NCBI GenBank assembly: GCA_002069765.1
Contig: MWBZ01000008.1
Coordinates: 1 to 64,000 of the forward strand
Direction of reading: 5' to 3'
Origin: a bacterium ADurb.Bin243
Lineage (GTDB): Bacteria > Muiribacteriota > UBA9980
DNA: 64,000 bases
Shown here: positions 18,952 through 26,877 of the stretch, one piece after another
Position numbering within the stretch: the stretch's first letter is position 1
How the letters are laid out: each line of letters begins with the position of its first letter
The notes under the pieces: model-generated
Told to the model about the DNA's origin: nothing
Database searches by the model: none
The model's input: only the letters and a program-made list of their open reading frames with translations
Made by a program: the position numbers and the translations under genes

Positions 18952-19809
18952 ATGTTCAAAAAAATGGCGAAAACCACGCTTATCGTATCCGCTGGAATTA
19001 TAATAGGTTTAAACGCTGCAACTATATCGTCCGCGGCAGATGATTACGGCAAACAGGCCGTCGACGAAGCCATGAAAACGGCCAATCAGGCTATGCAGGC
19101 CGGAGCCAAAGCCGGAGAAGCCGGAATGAAAGCAGGTATGGAAGCAGTCAGCGCGGCCCAGCAGACCGCGGGCGAAGCCATAAAAACTTCGACGAAGCTC
19201 ACCATGGAAGGCATGAAAACGGCTCAGGACGCAATGGCCGGCGCCAACAAGGTAATAGAAGCCGCCATGAAAACGGCCAACCAGGCGGGAGCCGAAGGAA
19301 TAAAAGCCGCCCAGCAGGCGATATTAAACGCTAATACATTGATCGAATCCGCCATGAAAAGCGCCGACAAGATAAGCGGCGATCAGATAAAATCGGCCAT
19401 GGAAGCCATCGCCAACGCAAATAAACTCATAGACGCGGCCATGAAAAACGCCGACAAGCTTACCGCCGACGGAATGAAAACGGCTTCGGAAGCTATCGCT
19501 AACGCAAATAAGCTCATAGAGCAATCTACTAAAGAAGGCGAAATGATGCTTCAAAAGGGATTAAACGCAGGGCAGGAAGCCGTAAAGCAGGCTGAAAAAG
19601 CCGGAGAAATGGGCGACAAAGCCGCGCTCGACGCCGAAAAAATGGCTGAGCAAGCCGTACAGCAGGCCGACCAGGCCGCCAAATCCCTCAACATTCAAAC
19701 CAACGGCGACGGAAGCGTTCAATCGCTCGAAGGCCTCGACCAGCAAATAAACGATTCGGTAAATAACGCGGTCAACGACGCCATGAAAAACGTAAACACG
19801 GGCGAATAA
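18952..19809 (+). CDS. Exported Ala-rich helical repeat protein
   Basis: A 285-residue protein with a signal peptide (1-29, cleavage near SSAA-DDYG). The rest is almost all Ala, Lys, Met, Glu, Gln and Asn, with no Cys or Trp. The core (about 68-212) is five copies of a 29-residue repeat with the pattern NANKLIxAAMKxADKLTADGMKTA. A 29-residue period (11+11+7) suits a long, nearly straight amphipathic helix or coiled coil. The acidic tail ends in DAMKNVNTGE. I do not know the family; similar low-complexity helical proteins include periplasmic coiled-coil and stress-type proteins. A perfect promoter, a GAGGTG ribosome binding site and its own terminator suggest an abundant product. Likely periplasmic. 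Confidence 0.7.
   Translation: MFKKMAKTTLIVSAGIIIGLNAATISSAADDYGKQAVDEAMKTANQAMQAGAKAGEAGMKAGMEAVSAAQQTAGEAIKTSTKLTMEGMKTAQDAMAGANKVIEAAMKTANQAGAEGIKAAQQAILNANTLIESAMKSADKISGDQIKSAMEAIANANKLIDAAMKNADKLTADGMKTASEAIANANKLIEQSTKEGEMMLQKGLNAGQEAVKQAEKAGEMGDKAALDAEKMAEQAVQQADQAAKSLNIQTNGDGSVQSLEGLDQQINDSVNNAVNDAMKNVNTGE
19153..19587 (+). repeat. Five 87-base tandem repeats inside the helical protein gene
   Basis: Copies start at 19153, 19240, 19327, 19414 and 19501. Copies 3 and 4 are the most alike (NANTLIESAMKSADK against NANKLIDAAMKNADK). The first and last copies are more diverged. Confidence 0.8.
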
Positions 19810-19876
19810 TATAACGGTATGATAATATACTGATTTCTAATATAAAAATCTCTTTTAAATAAAGCGATTCAATAAA

Positions 19877-19914
19877 AAAACGCCGTGAAACTAATTATCC
19901 ACGGCGTTTCTTTT
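19877..19914 (+). terminator. Bidirectional terminator
   Basis: AACGCCGTG (19879-19887) and CACGGCGTT (19900-19908), flanked by an A-run on the left and a T-run on the right. It can end the helical-repeat gene on the plus strand and the GTPase operon on the minus strand. Confidence 0.82.
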
Positions 19915-19935
19915 ATTTATTTAAAAAGTCGTTTT

Positions 19936-20655
19936 TCACTCTTCGTTCGAGCCGGAAAATTTTTTATAGATAAAAACCGCCGCTACCGTTCCGATAAACA
20001 CGGCCAGGTATTTTAACGAAGAATATATAAAACCGAAAACGCTCCTTTTGCCCTTGCCCGAAACTCCCGCGCCTGAAAAGCTTTCGGAAACATAATACAG
20101 CGCGGAAAGCGCCGTCATAAAAACGCCCATGGCGGCCATTGCCGGAAATAAAATATCTTTTACGTCGTCGTCTTCATCGTCTTCCTCCGGGCCGCGGTTA
20201 AGTTCTATTTCCGCGTTGCGTCTCACTGCGTCGGATATTTTTGAAGATACGGCTATATCGAGCGAAGGTTTGAACTTAAGCCCTATTTTAACAAGATCGC
20301 CTACCATATCCGATTTTTTTATAAAATATACGTTTTCGCCGCCGAGACCGAGCTTTTCGCAAATATCGTCCTGCAGAATCTGACGATCTTCGCCGGTAAT
20401 AGATTCGGCCCTGTCGATAACGACGCAAACGCCTTCGAAGTTTTCTTTTACCGTGAAAAAAAGGTCTATCTCGGAACGCCTGAGCCCGATAAGCGCGTTC
20501 ACGTAAAACAATGCGTTTTTCTGGCGGTACTGCGTGGCTATGTTCGCCACGGAATTATCTTTTATATCCTCGCCTTCAATAACGCAAACCGCCACGTCGG
20601 TTTCTTTTCTCTGTTCGACCCCGCTTCCTTCGGCGCCTAAAAGTATATTTGCCAT
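19936..20655 (-). CDS. P-loop-less GTPase-like membrane protein
   Basis: A 239-residue protein, third of three GTPase-type genes in a row. Residues about 20-135 align by pattern with the later half of the G domains of its two neighbours: ALFYVNALIGL (compare LYFVNSSAGV), GVCVVIDRAES where the neighbours have the NKID/SKID guanine motif, then DDICEKLGLG. It has no GxxxxGKS loop and no DTPG motif, so it should not bind GTP normally. An acidic linker (PEEDDEDDDVKD) follows, then two hydrophobic helices (about 165-190 and 215-232) ending in a charged tail. It may be a membrane-bound partner of the two active GTPases. The gap to the upstream gene is 13 bases, so it is in the same operon. Confidence 0.7.
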   Translation of the reverse strand: MANILLGAEGSGVEQRKETDVAVCVIEGEDIKDNSVANIATQYRQKNALFYVNALIGLRRSEIDLFFTVKENFEGVCVVIDRAESITGEDRQILQDDICEKLGLGGENVYFIKKSDMVGDLVKIGLKFKPSLDIAVSSKISDAVRRNAEIELNRGPEEDDEDDDVKDILFPAMAAMGVFMTALSALYYVSESFSGAGVSGKGKRSVFGFIYSSLKYLAVFIGTVAAVFIYKKFSGSNEE

Positions 20656-20668
20656 AACTGATATTCTC

Positions 20669-21895
20669 CTACTGCCTTATTTTATTGTACGATTTATAAT
20701 ATTCGTTAGATTTCTGCTGGAATGATTTAACGAGTTCCTCCACCGAAGGCGGAACGCTCGCCATCAATATTTTTTTGAAAGTATGGCCCAGGCCGTAAGT
20801 TATTGACCCGGCCGTAACCGCCGCCACGGCCGAAACCACCGCCGGCCCAGGCGGGCCGAACATCCACGAAACGCCCTTTGAAACGGCCACGAATATTTTT
20901 TTGCCTATCGAGTTGATGCCGAGCTGAAGAAAAATGTTCTGGATAAACTCTTTATTGAGTTCTTTTTCGTATAATTTAGCCAGCTGGTATATCATTTTAA
21001 ACTGTATGCCCGAAATGGCTATCGCGTCGGAACCAGGTATGGGAAGCGCGCCCACGCCGAAAGATTCGCCCGCCGACCAGTTTATTATGCTGTTGGCCTG
21101 CTCTTCTTTATAACGGCAAAGACGGCCCCATAAAATGACCTTCGCCTCGTCGCCGAGCACGGCGGTGATTCGCGCCACAGCCTTTTCCAGACCTGCCGGC
21201 GGAGCGTTCTTCCTTGTTGAAACGCCTATAGCCGCGTGCTCTTCTTTTACGAGCCCCAATTTTTCGTTGCAATCGTCCAGCGCTATTTTATAGTCGTTTT
21301 CGTCGCCAAGCGTGTCTATTTTAGATAATATGACCACCACGGGCTTGTTCAGTTTTTTTATGTCGTTAAAGGCCTTTCTGACGTTAGCCGTAACGCCCGC
21401 GGAACTATTCACGAAATATAAAACAAGGTCGGCGTTATTTTCGATGAACCCGGTAGCTCTGGCCGATATGGAACTATTGACGTCTTCGAGCCCCGGAGTA
21501 TCGTATATGAAAACATTTTTACAGCCCGGGAACTCATAGCGGTTCACTTCGACGGTTTCTCCGGCTTTAGGCGATTCTTTTATATCTTCGCGGCCGGTTA
21601 TAGCCTTTATGAAAGACGACTTTCCGCAGTTGACAGTGCCCACTACGGGTATGTTGAGGACCGCCCTATCGAGATCGTCTTCTACATCGCGCTCCGCTTT
21701 TTTCCACGCGCCCTCGAACTCGCCTTCAAATTTCATATCCTGCCATTCCGAGTTGACGGTTTCTTCGGTATATGCGCGGCTTCGCGAATTAAATGCCCCG
21801 CCGCCGGACGGTTTTTCGGATTTCGATTTGCCGCCCGCGCAATACTGGTCTTTAAAGTGTTTTATCATAGAGTCGAGTTCTTTTTCTAAATTCAT
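20669..21895 (-). CDS. GTPase with DUF697-like membrane-associated tail
   Basis: A 408-residue protein. I start it at the ATG at 21895 because GGAG sits six bases upstream; an in-frame GTG 54 bases earlier would overlap the previous gene and add an odd Arg-rich leader. The N-terminal 80 residues are charged. The G domain has VGTVNCGKSSF (P-loop, about 84-94), DTPGLEDV (G3) and LSKIDTL (G4). It is followed by the ALPIPGSDAIAISGIQFKM segment typical of DUF697, and by Gly/Ala-rich hydrophobic helices that may sit in or on the membrane. Related GTPases (YeeP/YkfA, Era/dynamin-like) act at membranes, but no exact function is known. It lies between two related genes of the operon. Confidence 0.85.
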   Translation of the reverse strand: MNLEKELDSMIKHFKDQYCAGGKSKSEKPSGGGAFNSRSRAYTEETVNSEWQDMKFEGEFEGAWKKAERDVEDDLDRAVLNIPVVGTVNCGKSSFIKAITGREDIKESPKAGETVEVNRYEFPGCKNVFIYDTPGLEDVNSSISARATGFIENNADLVLYFVNSSAGVTANVRKAFNDIKKLNKPVVVILSKIDTLGDENDYKIALDDCNEKLGLVKEEHAAIGVSTRKNAPPAGLEKAVARITAVLGDEAKVILWGRLCRYKEEQANSIINWSAGESFGVGALPIPGSDAIAISGIQFKMIYQLAKLYEKELNKEFIQNIFLQLGINSIGKKIFVAVSKGVSWMFGPPGPAVVSAVAAVTAGSITYGLGHTFKKILMASVPPSVEELVKSFQQKSNEYYKSYNKIRQ

Positions 21896-21918
21896 AATCA
21901 TCTCCAGCGGACGGTTCT

Positions 21919-22980
21919 TCAGGCGCCGCCTTCGCCTCCGGACTCGCACGCCTCTTTAGAATACCGCGCGGCTTCGTTAGAGTATTCAATATATTTTATA
22001 TCGTTTTTAGTATCTATGTCAACATTTTCTTTTTTATATTCGCCCTTAAATTTTTCAAAAAGGGCCTTAAGCCTTTCAAGCGGAATGGTTTTGCCTGAAG
22101 CGATCCAGGCGGTCATGGCCATTCCAAGAGCGTAAGTAACGCTCACGGCCACTGCCGACTTGACGCCGTAAAAAAAAGTGGAAGCCAGCGAACTGCCTAC
22201 TACGGCCGCGCCCATAGAACCGAGCACCGCTTTCATATTTTTATAAGTGACTTCCTCTCCGTATATGCCGGCTATTTTGACTATCATATAATACTGGTTC
22301 AACATAAGAGGGACCGTTTCTGTGAACGGAACCGGCGACGCGCTTATTGCAAGGGCCCGCGCGGCAGCATATTTAACGTAAGAAAGCGACTCGGCGTAAA
22401 GCGCTTTTTCAATCTCCGGCCTGTTGAGACGCATAAATCTTGCCAGCTTGAGCATTTTCTGGCCGTCTTCGAGCATGGCGAGAATGCCGCCGCGCAGCTC
22501 CGAAAGCCCTTCGCCGGTGCTCGCGCATGTAAAATATACCCGGCCGCCGCCGCGTATGTGAGGCAATTTATCGTAAATATCGGTTTTAAGCAGCTCGAAT
22601 TGCCCGTTTTCGTTATAGGCGTCTATTTTATTGATTATGGTAACGACCGGGCGGCCTGTTTTGAAAAGCTCTACGGAACAGTTTTTCACGGTTTCGGTAA
22701 CGCCTTCGGCGGCGTTTACGACGTGGGCGAAAATATCGGTATCGCCCTTAAAATCAAGCGTCTTCCTGGATACCGCGGATTCTATATCGTCTAGCCCTGG
22801 AGTGTCGGCTAAAAAAGTGTCCCTGTAAACGGGCCGGAGCTCTATTTCTTTAGTCCAGCCCGCTACGGGAGATATCTTTGCCCGGCAGGGGTCTATATTT
22901 AAAAGCCTGAAAAAAAGCGTTGTTTTTCCGGCGTTAACCTTTCCTATAAGCGTTATTATAAGACTGTCGGTTTTTTTCAA
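21919..22980 (-). CDS. GTPase with DUF697-like tail
   Basis: A 353-residue protein, first of the three GTPase-type genes. The G domain starts almost at once: GKVNAGKT (12-19), the effector-loop region SPVAGWTKEIEL, DTPGLDDIE (about 60), NKIDAY (about 117) and the CASTGEG G5-like loop. After it comes a segment like the DUF697 of its neighbour (SASPVPFTETVPLMLNQY) and hydrophobic Gly/Ala helices, then a short charged tail. The start codon is TTG with GGAGG seven bases upstream; that ribosome binding site begins right behind the stop of the metalloprotease gene, a 20-base gap. All four genes therefore appear to be one operon under the promoter at 25012. Confidence 0.85.
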   Translation of the reverse strand: MKKTDSLIITLIGKVNAGKTTLFFRLLNIDPCRAKISPVAGWTKEIELRPVYRDTFLADTPGLDDIESAVSRKTLDFKGDTDIFAHVVNAAEGVTETVKNCSVELFKTGRPVVTIINKIDAYNENGQFELLKTDIYDKLPHIRGGGRVYFTCASTGEGLSELRGGILAMLEDGQKMLKLARFMRLNRPEIEKALYAESLSYVKYAAARALAISASPVPFTETVPLMLNQYYMIVKIAGIYGEEVTYKNMKAVLGSMGAAVVGSSLASTFFYGVKSAVAVSVTYALGMAMTAWIASGKTIPLERLKALFEKFKGEYKKENVDIDTKNDIKYIEYSNEAARYSKEACESGGEGGA

Positions 22981-23000
22981 TAGACCGCCTCCGGCGCCGG

Positions 23001-24929
23001 TTATTTATTGATTCTAATGAACCTGATATTAGAGCCCTGGCCGTTAGGAGTAAAGGAACTCAGGGCCGAATCCGAGGGATAAATATATACGTTTCCTCCA
23101 GGGGAGAGGCTTATATTTTCAACCGAAGTAGGAGCGTAAGCCGCCGCGCTGAAATTAAAAATGGAGTTTTCCGCGCCGTAGCCGTAAATGCCGCTGGAAG
23201 CGTTAACCAGATTGGCTATTCTGTAGGCCGCCATGATCGAAGCGAAGTCCTTGAACGCCGTATTATGGGCTTTCATAACGCTTTCTACCGCTCTGTAATC
23301 GCCGTAAGCATGAGCTATCAGTTCCTTGAACATGGCCTCCCTGATAGTACCCGACTGATTTTTGCAGTACTGCATAAAAGTATAGGCCATGGCGTAATTT
23401 TCGCCGCTGTTATTTATCCATACGCAAAGCGGCCAGCCGTTTCTTATAGCGTTGCTCGAATCACTTTTCATCGTGTTAATCCTGTTATCACCGGGAGTCC
23501 CGCCCACAAGCTGTTCGGCCGATTCGGCCATGCCTTCGTCCATCCAGCTGTCCATTCCGGCTATTTTCTTGATCATGACGCGCTGGCCGTAATTTATGAG
23601 ATGCTGGAATTCGTGTGAAAGCGTCCTGATCATTTCCGGATCTAACGGGTCCACAGTTGAACTTTCATCGGTAACTCCGAACTTGATATTCATATAAAAT
23701 ACTTCCATTTCGTTTCCGGTCGAGCCCAGATCGAGGTCGGTAGAGAGGAAGTAACCGTAAGTGGTCCTTTCGGCCACGCCCATATCGTAATATAAAATGA
23801 CTACCTTTTTGTTGCCGTCGATATCTGTCGGTTCACCGAAAGCGTTTATCATTTTGCCGTATATATTGTTGTCAAAATTCTTGCCTATGTTCTCCCAGTT
23901 ATAATTAGCCGTAACGGCGTCATCTAAAAATATAAGGCACTTGGAATCGGCGGTACCGTACACTTTAGTTGTGGCAAGATCGTTTACAGTGCCTGTGCTT
24001 TCGGAAGCCACCTTGAAAGTATAAGTCTGGCTGTTTTCGGTAATTACCGGGCGCGTCCTTACGCCGGTCTGGTACATGGGCGAACGGTCGGGACGGTTAC
24101 GGTCTTTGCGGCCTAATTTAGCCGTATCGAAGTTCATTATCATCTTCGCCGGGCCGTTTATGGATTCGGGCAGAACGCCGACCGCGTCGGTGCCGCCGTC
24201 GGTAGCCGTTCCGCTTACGTTAATCGCTAAAAGCGCTTTTTTATTAAAGCCCGGGATCGAAATATCGGTTAATGCCTGGGAAATATCCAGGGGCGGAACG
24301 ACAGGCGTTGAGCCGCCGGTTATCGCCACGGTAGAGCCGTCATAATTTAAAGTGACGTCTTCTTTTACGTCTAAGAAATATGATTTTCCTAATGAAAGCA
24401 CGGGGTCGGAGCCGTCGAGCTGCTCGATCGCTTTGGTTGAAGGGTTGAACACTACCGAAATAAAGCTGCCGGCGGCGGGGCTCCAGCTGTATATGCCTTC
24501 GATCGACGGATAGCGGGTCATAAACTGGCTGCAAGTTATAGTTTCGGGCATTTTTGAAAAACCGACAAGGTTGAAACCAGTTTTCAGCTTTATATCGCCG
24601 ATTGTCGCAAGGGCGGATCCGCTTATATTGACGCTGCCGTTATCTTTCATGTAAAATATATAACCCTTTCCCGCGCCTAAAGAAGTGAGGGTGCCTTCGC
24701 TGACGCTTAAAAACCCGCCGGCGGCGGCGCTGTATAGATAAATATCTTCAAGAAGCGTATTTTGAGTCTGCAGCTCCGATATAGTCATAGTCGGAACGAC
24801 GGTTAAGCTGACGAAATTAAATCCCGCTTTTAATGAAAGCGGCGTCGAAGCCTGGCAATAGGCCGAACCGGTCAAAGCCATAACGATAAAAACAGCCGTT
24901 AAAAACACCGATAAACTCTTTTTGAACAT
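23001..24929 (-). CDS. Secreted GFN-module zinc metalloprotease, M30 (hyicolysin)-like
   Basis: A 642-residue exported protein. Signal peptide (1-26), two GFN modules (about 30-210: LKAGFNFVSLTV..GKGYIFY and LKTGFNLVGFSK..GKSYFLD), a beta-rich linker, then a peptidase domain from about 330. The zinc site is SHEFQHLINY (HExxH near 435) with downstream MDSWMDEGMAESAEQL, whose Glu residue is a likely third ligand; this matches the M30 family of secreted neutral proteases. Upstream NKKVVILYYDMGV and GYFLSTDL also fit that family. The start ATG has GGAGG four bases upstream. It is the first gene of an operon with three GTPase-type genes, an unusual pairing of a secreted protease and cytoplasmic GTPases. 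Confidence 0.86.
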   Translation of the reverse strand: MFKKSLSVFLTAVFIVMALTGSAYCQASTPLSLKAGFNFVSLTVVPTMTISELQTQNTLLEDIYLYSAAAGGFLSVSEGTLTSLGAGKGYIFYMKDNGSVNISGSALATIGDIKLKTGFNLVGFSKMPETITCSQFMTRYPSIEGIYSWSPAAGSFISVVFNPSTKAIEQLDGSDPVLSLGKSYFLDVKEDVTLNYDGSTVAITGGSTPVVPPLDISQALTDISIPGFNKKALLAINVSGTATDGGTDAVGVLPESINGPAKMIMNFDTAKLGRKDRNRPDRSPMYQTGVRTRPVITENSQTYTFKVASESTGTVNDLATTKVYGTADSKCLIFLDDAVTANYNWENIGKNFDNNIYGKMINAFGEPTDIDGNKKVVILYYDMGVAERTTYGYFLSTDLDLGSTGNEMEVFYMNIKFGVTDESSTVDPLDPEMIRTLSHEFQHLINYGQRVMIKKIAGMDSWMDEGMAESAEQLVGGTPGDNRINTMKSDSSNAIRNGWPLCVWINNSGENYAMAYTFMQYCKNQSGTIREAMFKELIAHAYGDYRAVESVMKAHNTAFKDFASIMAAYRIANLVNASSGIYGYGAENSIFNFSAAAYAPTSVENISLSPGGNVYIYPSDSALSSFTPNGQGSNIRFIRINK

Positions 24930-25011
24930 AAACCCTCCAAATTTATTTGATTAAATAACCGACTTAGCCGCAAAGCGATTTACAATCTGAAACTTTATCG
25001 CCGGGAGTTTT

Positions 25012-25040
25012 ATTATACAGCTTTAAAACCGATAAGTCAA
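25012..25040 (-). promoter_or_regulatory. Promoter of the protease/GTPase operon
   Basis: On the minus strand TTGACT (25040-25035), 17 bases and TATAAT (25017-25012). GGTTAAAACG lies directly upstream, as at two other GFN genes. Confidence 0.85.
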
Positions 25041-25046
25041 TACGTT

Positions 25047-25065
25047 TTAACCGGTTAAGTTAACC
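25047..25065 (-). promoter_or_regulatory. Operator-like overlapping palindromes
   Basis: TTAACCGGTTAA (25047-25058) is a perfect palindrome, and GGTTAAGTTAACC (25053-25065) is a second one overlapping it. They sit just upstream of the -35 box of the protease/GTPase operon, where an activator would bind. Confidence 0.5.
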
Positions 25066-25074
25066 GATGAAATA

Positions 25075-25764
25075 TCAGCTGTAGAAAATTATATAGAGCA
25101 TGGCGAAAAGGACCGCCCAGAAAATAATTTCTCTCAAATAGCCCGAAATTATATATCTTTTATCCATCGTCGCCGCTTCGTCTAGCGAGTATTCGCGGGC
25201 GGCAAGGCCCTGCGGCGGCTCTTCGCGGGACGTGAGCATCTGTTCGCTTCTTAAAAAATACGTTTCGAAAAAATGAATATATTCGTGAAATATTGTTTTA
25301 AGCACCTGGTATGAAAACTGCTTTTCATCGGAAATGCCGAGCATATTGAACGAGCCTTCGAATAGCGCTATCGATTTTGATTCGTAAACCGTTTTATACT
25401 CAGACGCCGGATTTTCGATAAACGGCGAATTGGGCGCAAAGCCCGAAGACGAGTATCTTTCGACATGCGAAAAGTGGCCCAGGACTATGGATTCTTTAGG
25501 CCCGAACTGCGCTTCCCTGCAGATTCTTACAGGGCAAATCTTCTTTATGTTAAGAGATTTTTCAAGAAGCTCAGGCGTCACTTCGATTTTTTGCTTTAAA
25601 ATATCGAGTATCCTGTTGTTATCCAGGTCGTAAAGCATTTTCCTTACGAAATAATAGCCGCGCCCCTTGAAAAATAAATGGATATAGCGCGGCAGAAGCT
25701 CGTTAAAAAACAAGTCGGTCTGTACGCGCGTTATTTCGTTGAAATCGGTCATATCGGCCGCCAT
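25075..25764 (-). CDS. Membrane-anchored zincin-like metallopeptidase
   Basis: A 229-residue protein with HEYIHFFETYF near residue 160-170, a full HExxH zinc motif, and SLDEAATMD about 30 residues later, whose Glu could be the third ligand. A single hydrophobic helix (about 207-228) at the C-terminus would anchor it in the membrane with the catalytic part in the cytoplasm; there is no signal peptide. I do not recognise a named family. Possible roles are membrane-protein quality control or processing. GGAG is only two bases from the ATG, which is closer than usual, so the start is not certain; an ATG four codons in is possible. It lies upstream of the protease/GTPase operon on the same strand, but a promoter lies between them. 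Confidence 0.62.
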   Translation of the reverse strand: MAADMTDFNEITRVQTDLFFNELLPRYIHLFFKGRGYYFVRKMLYDLDNNRILDILKQKIEVTPELLEKSLNIKKICPVRICREAQFGPKESIVLGHFSHVERYSSSGFAPNSPFIENPASEYKTVYESKSIALFEGSFNMLGISDEKQFSYQVLKTIFHEYIHFFETYFLRSEQMLTSREEPPQGLAAREYSLDEAATMDKRYIISGYLREIIFWAVLFAMLYIIFYS

Positions 25765-25852
25765 AACTCCATAAAGATTATTTACAAAGCTCCGCGCGCC
25801 GGCGCGGATTTATCTCTGACGCGATTATAACAGAATAAAAAGTTATTTTCAA

Positions 25853-25881
25853 TTGATTTTTGCCTGAAAATGTGATAGATT
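25853..25881 (+). promoter_or_regulatory. Promoter for the LolA-like gene
   Basis: TTGATT (25853-25858), 17 bases and TAGATT (25876-25881), 28 bases before the ATG. Confidence 0.55.
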
Positions 25882-25909
25882 ATGAAAAACAAAATATCGG
25901 AGGATTTTT

Positions 25910-26674
25910 ATGAAAAAAAGAACGGCAATTATCACTTTTTTAACCATTATATCGTTTTTTATAACGGCCTCGTTCGCATTCGCCGAAGGCGACGCGAAGC
26001 TTAAATCGTTTCTCGACGAACTCGCAAAAATAGACGACAAAGCCGCCAATAACGCGTCTTACACTATAGAAAGCAAGGCGAAGAAAGACGGCAAAGAAGA
26101 AAATATCAAGATGCGCGCGCACTTTAAAAATATCAAAAATTTCGTGATGGATATGGAAACCGCCGGCCAGAAGATAAAAGTGGTCATAACCCCGGAAGAA
26201 TCATGGATGTACCTCGGCGACCATAACGTCATAATGCAGGTCCCCAAAGACGCCCGCGAACAGTTCGATATGGAAAAACAGCAGCAGAAACGCCGCGATG
26301 AAACCGGCGAAATCACCAAAGTTAAAGAAGGCGAAAATGAAGTTTACACGATAATAAGCAAAGACAAAAAAAAGAAGACGCTCGCCACCTACGATCCCAA
26401 ACAGGGCGTTTACACTAAAGTGGTCGAATACAACGAAAAAGGCGAAGTCACAACTGAAGCGGTTTTCAAAGATTATAAATTCGGCCCCGTAGACGAAGCA
26501 GAATTCAAAAAACCCGAAGGCGCGGAAACAATGAATATGCCCGAGCCGGAAGTTAAAGAAGATTCAAAACCGGAAGAGAAAGACGCTAAAGAATCAAAAG
26601 AAGAGCCAAAAGAAAATAAAGACGGCAAAGACAAAAAAGAAGACGCCGGTAAAAAAGAAAAAAGCGATAAATAA
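25910..26674 (+). CDS. LolA-like exported protein with charged tail
   Basis: A 254-residue protein. Signal peptide (1-25, cleavage near SFAFA-EGD). Residues 30-205 follow the LolA/outer-membrane lipoprotein-sorting pattern: YTIESKAKKDGKEENIKMRAHFKNIKNFVMD, PEESWMYLGDHNVIMQVPKD, KKKTLATYDPKQGVYTKVVE, FKDYKFGPVDEAEFKKP, a half-barrel that carries or senses lipids. The last 50 residues are almost only Lys, Glu, Asp and Pro. Other exported proteins here (34556, 2601) have similar tails, so the tail may be a habit of this organism. AGGA upstream fixes the ATG. It is a single-gene unit with a promoter and a terminator. The substrate is unknown. Confidence 0.7.
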   Translation: MKKRTAIITFLTIISFFITASFAFAEGDAKLKSFLDELAKIDDKAANNASYTIESKAKKDGKEENIKMRAHFKNIKNFVMDMETAGQKIKVVITPEESWMYLGDHNVIMQVPKDAREQFDMEKQQQKRRDETGEITKVKEGENEVYTIISKDKKKKTLATYDPKQGVYTKVVEYNEKGEVTTEAVFKDYKFGPVDEAEFKKPEGAETMNMPEPEVKEDSKPEEKDAKESKEEPKENKDGKDKKEDAGKKEKSDK

Positions 26675-26727
26675 ATCTCGAGTTTCATTTTAATTTTATA
26701 CAGGTATTTGACGGCGACAGCCACAAT

Positions 26728-26767
26728 AAAAGCCTTCAGAAACATAATTTCCGAAGGCTTTTTATTT
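26728..26767 (+). terminator. Rho-independent terminator
   Basis: AAAAGCCTTC (26728-26737) and GAAGGCTTTT (26753-26762) followed by further T residues. Confidence 0.85.
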
Positions 26768-26771
26768 TTTA

Positions 26772-26800
26772 TTGATAATAAGCTTTAATTTATGTATAAT
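26772..26800 (+). promoter_or_regulatory. Promoter of the DUF3857/transglutaminase operon
   Basis: TTGATA (26772-26777), 17 bases and TATAAT (26795-26800), 78 bases before the first start codon. Confidence 0.78.
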
Positions 26801-26877
26801 GTTAAGGTACCGGGCAGCCCGGGAAACCCGAATTGAAAAGCGGATTAAAATAAGTCATAAAAAAGGGAGTGGATGTT

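Noticed and set aside
20669-21949. GTG start at 21949 for the second GTPase with an Arg-rich leader
   Set aside because: It would overlap the previous gene by 31 bases with no ribosome binding site, while the ATG at 21895 has GGAG at the right distance.
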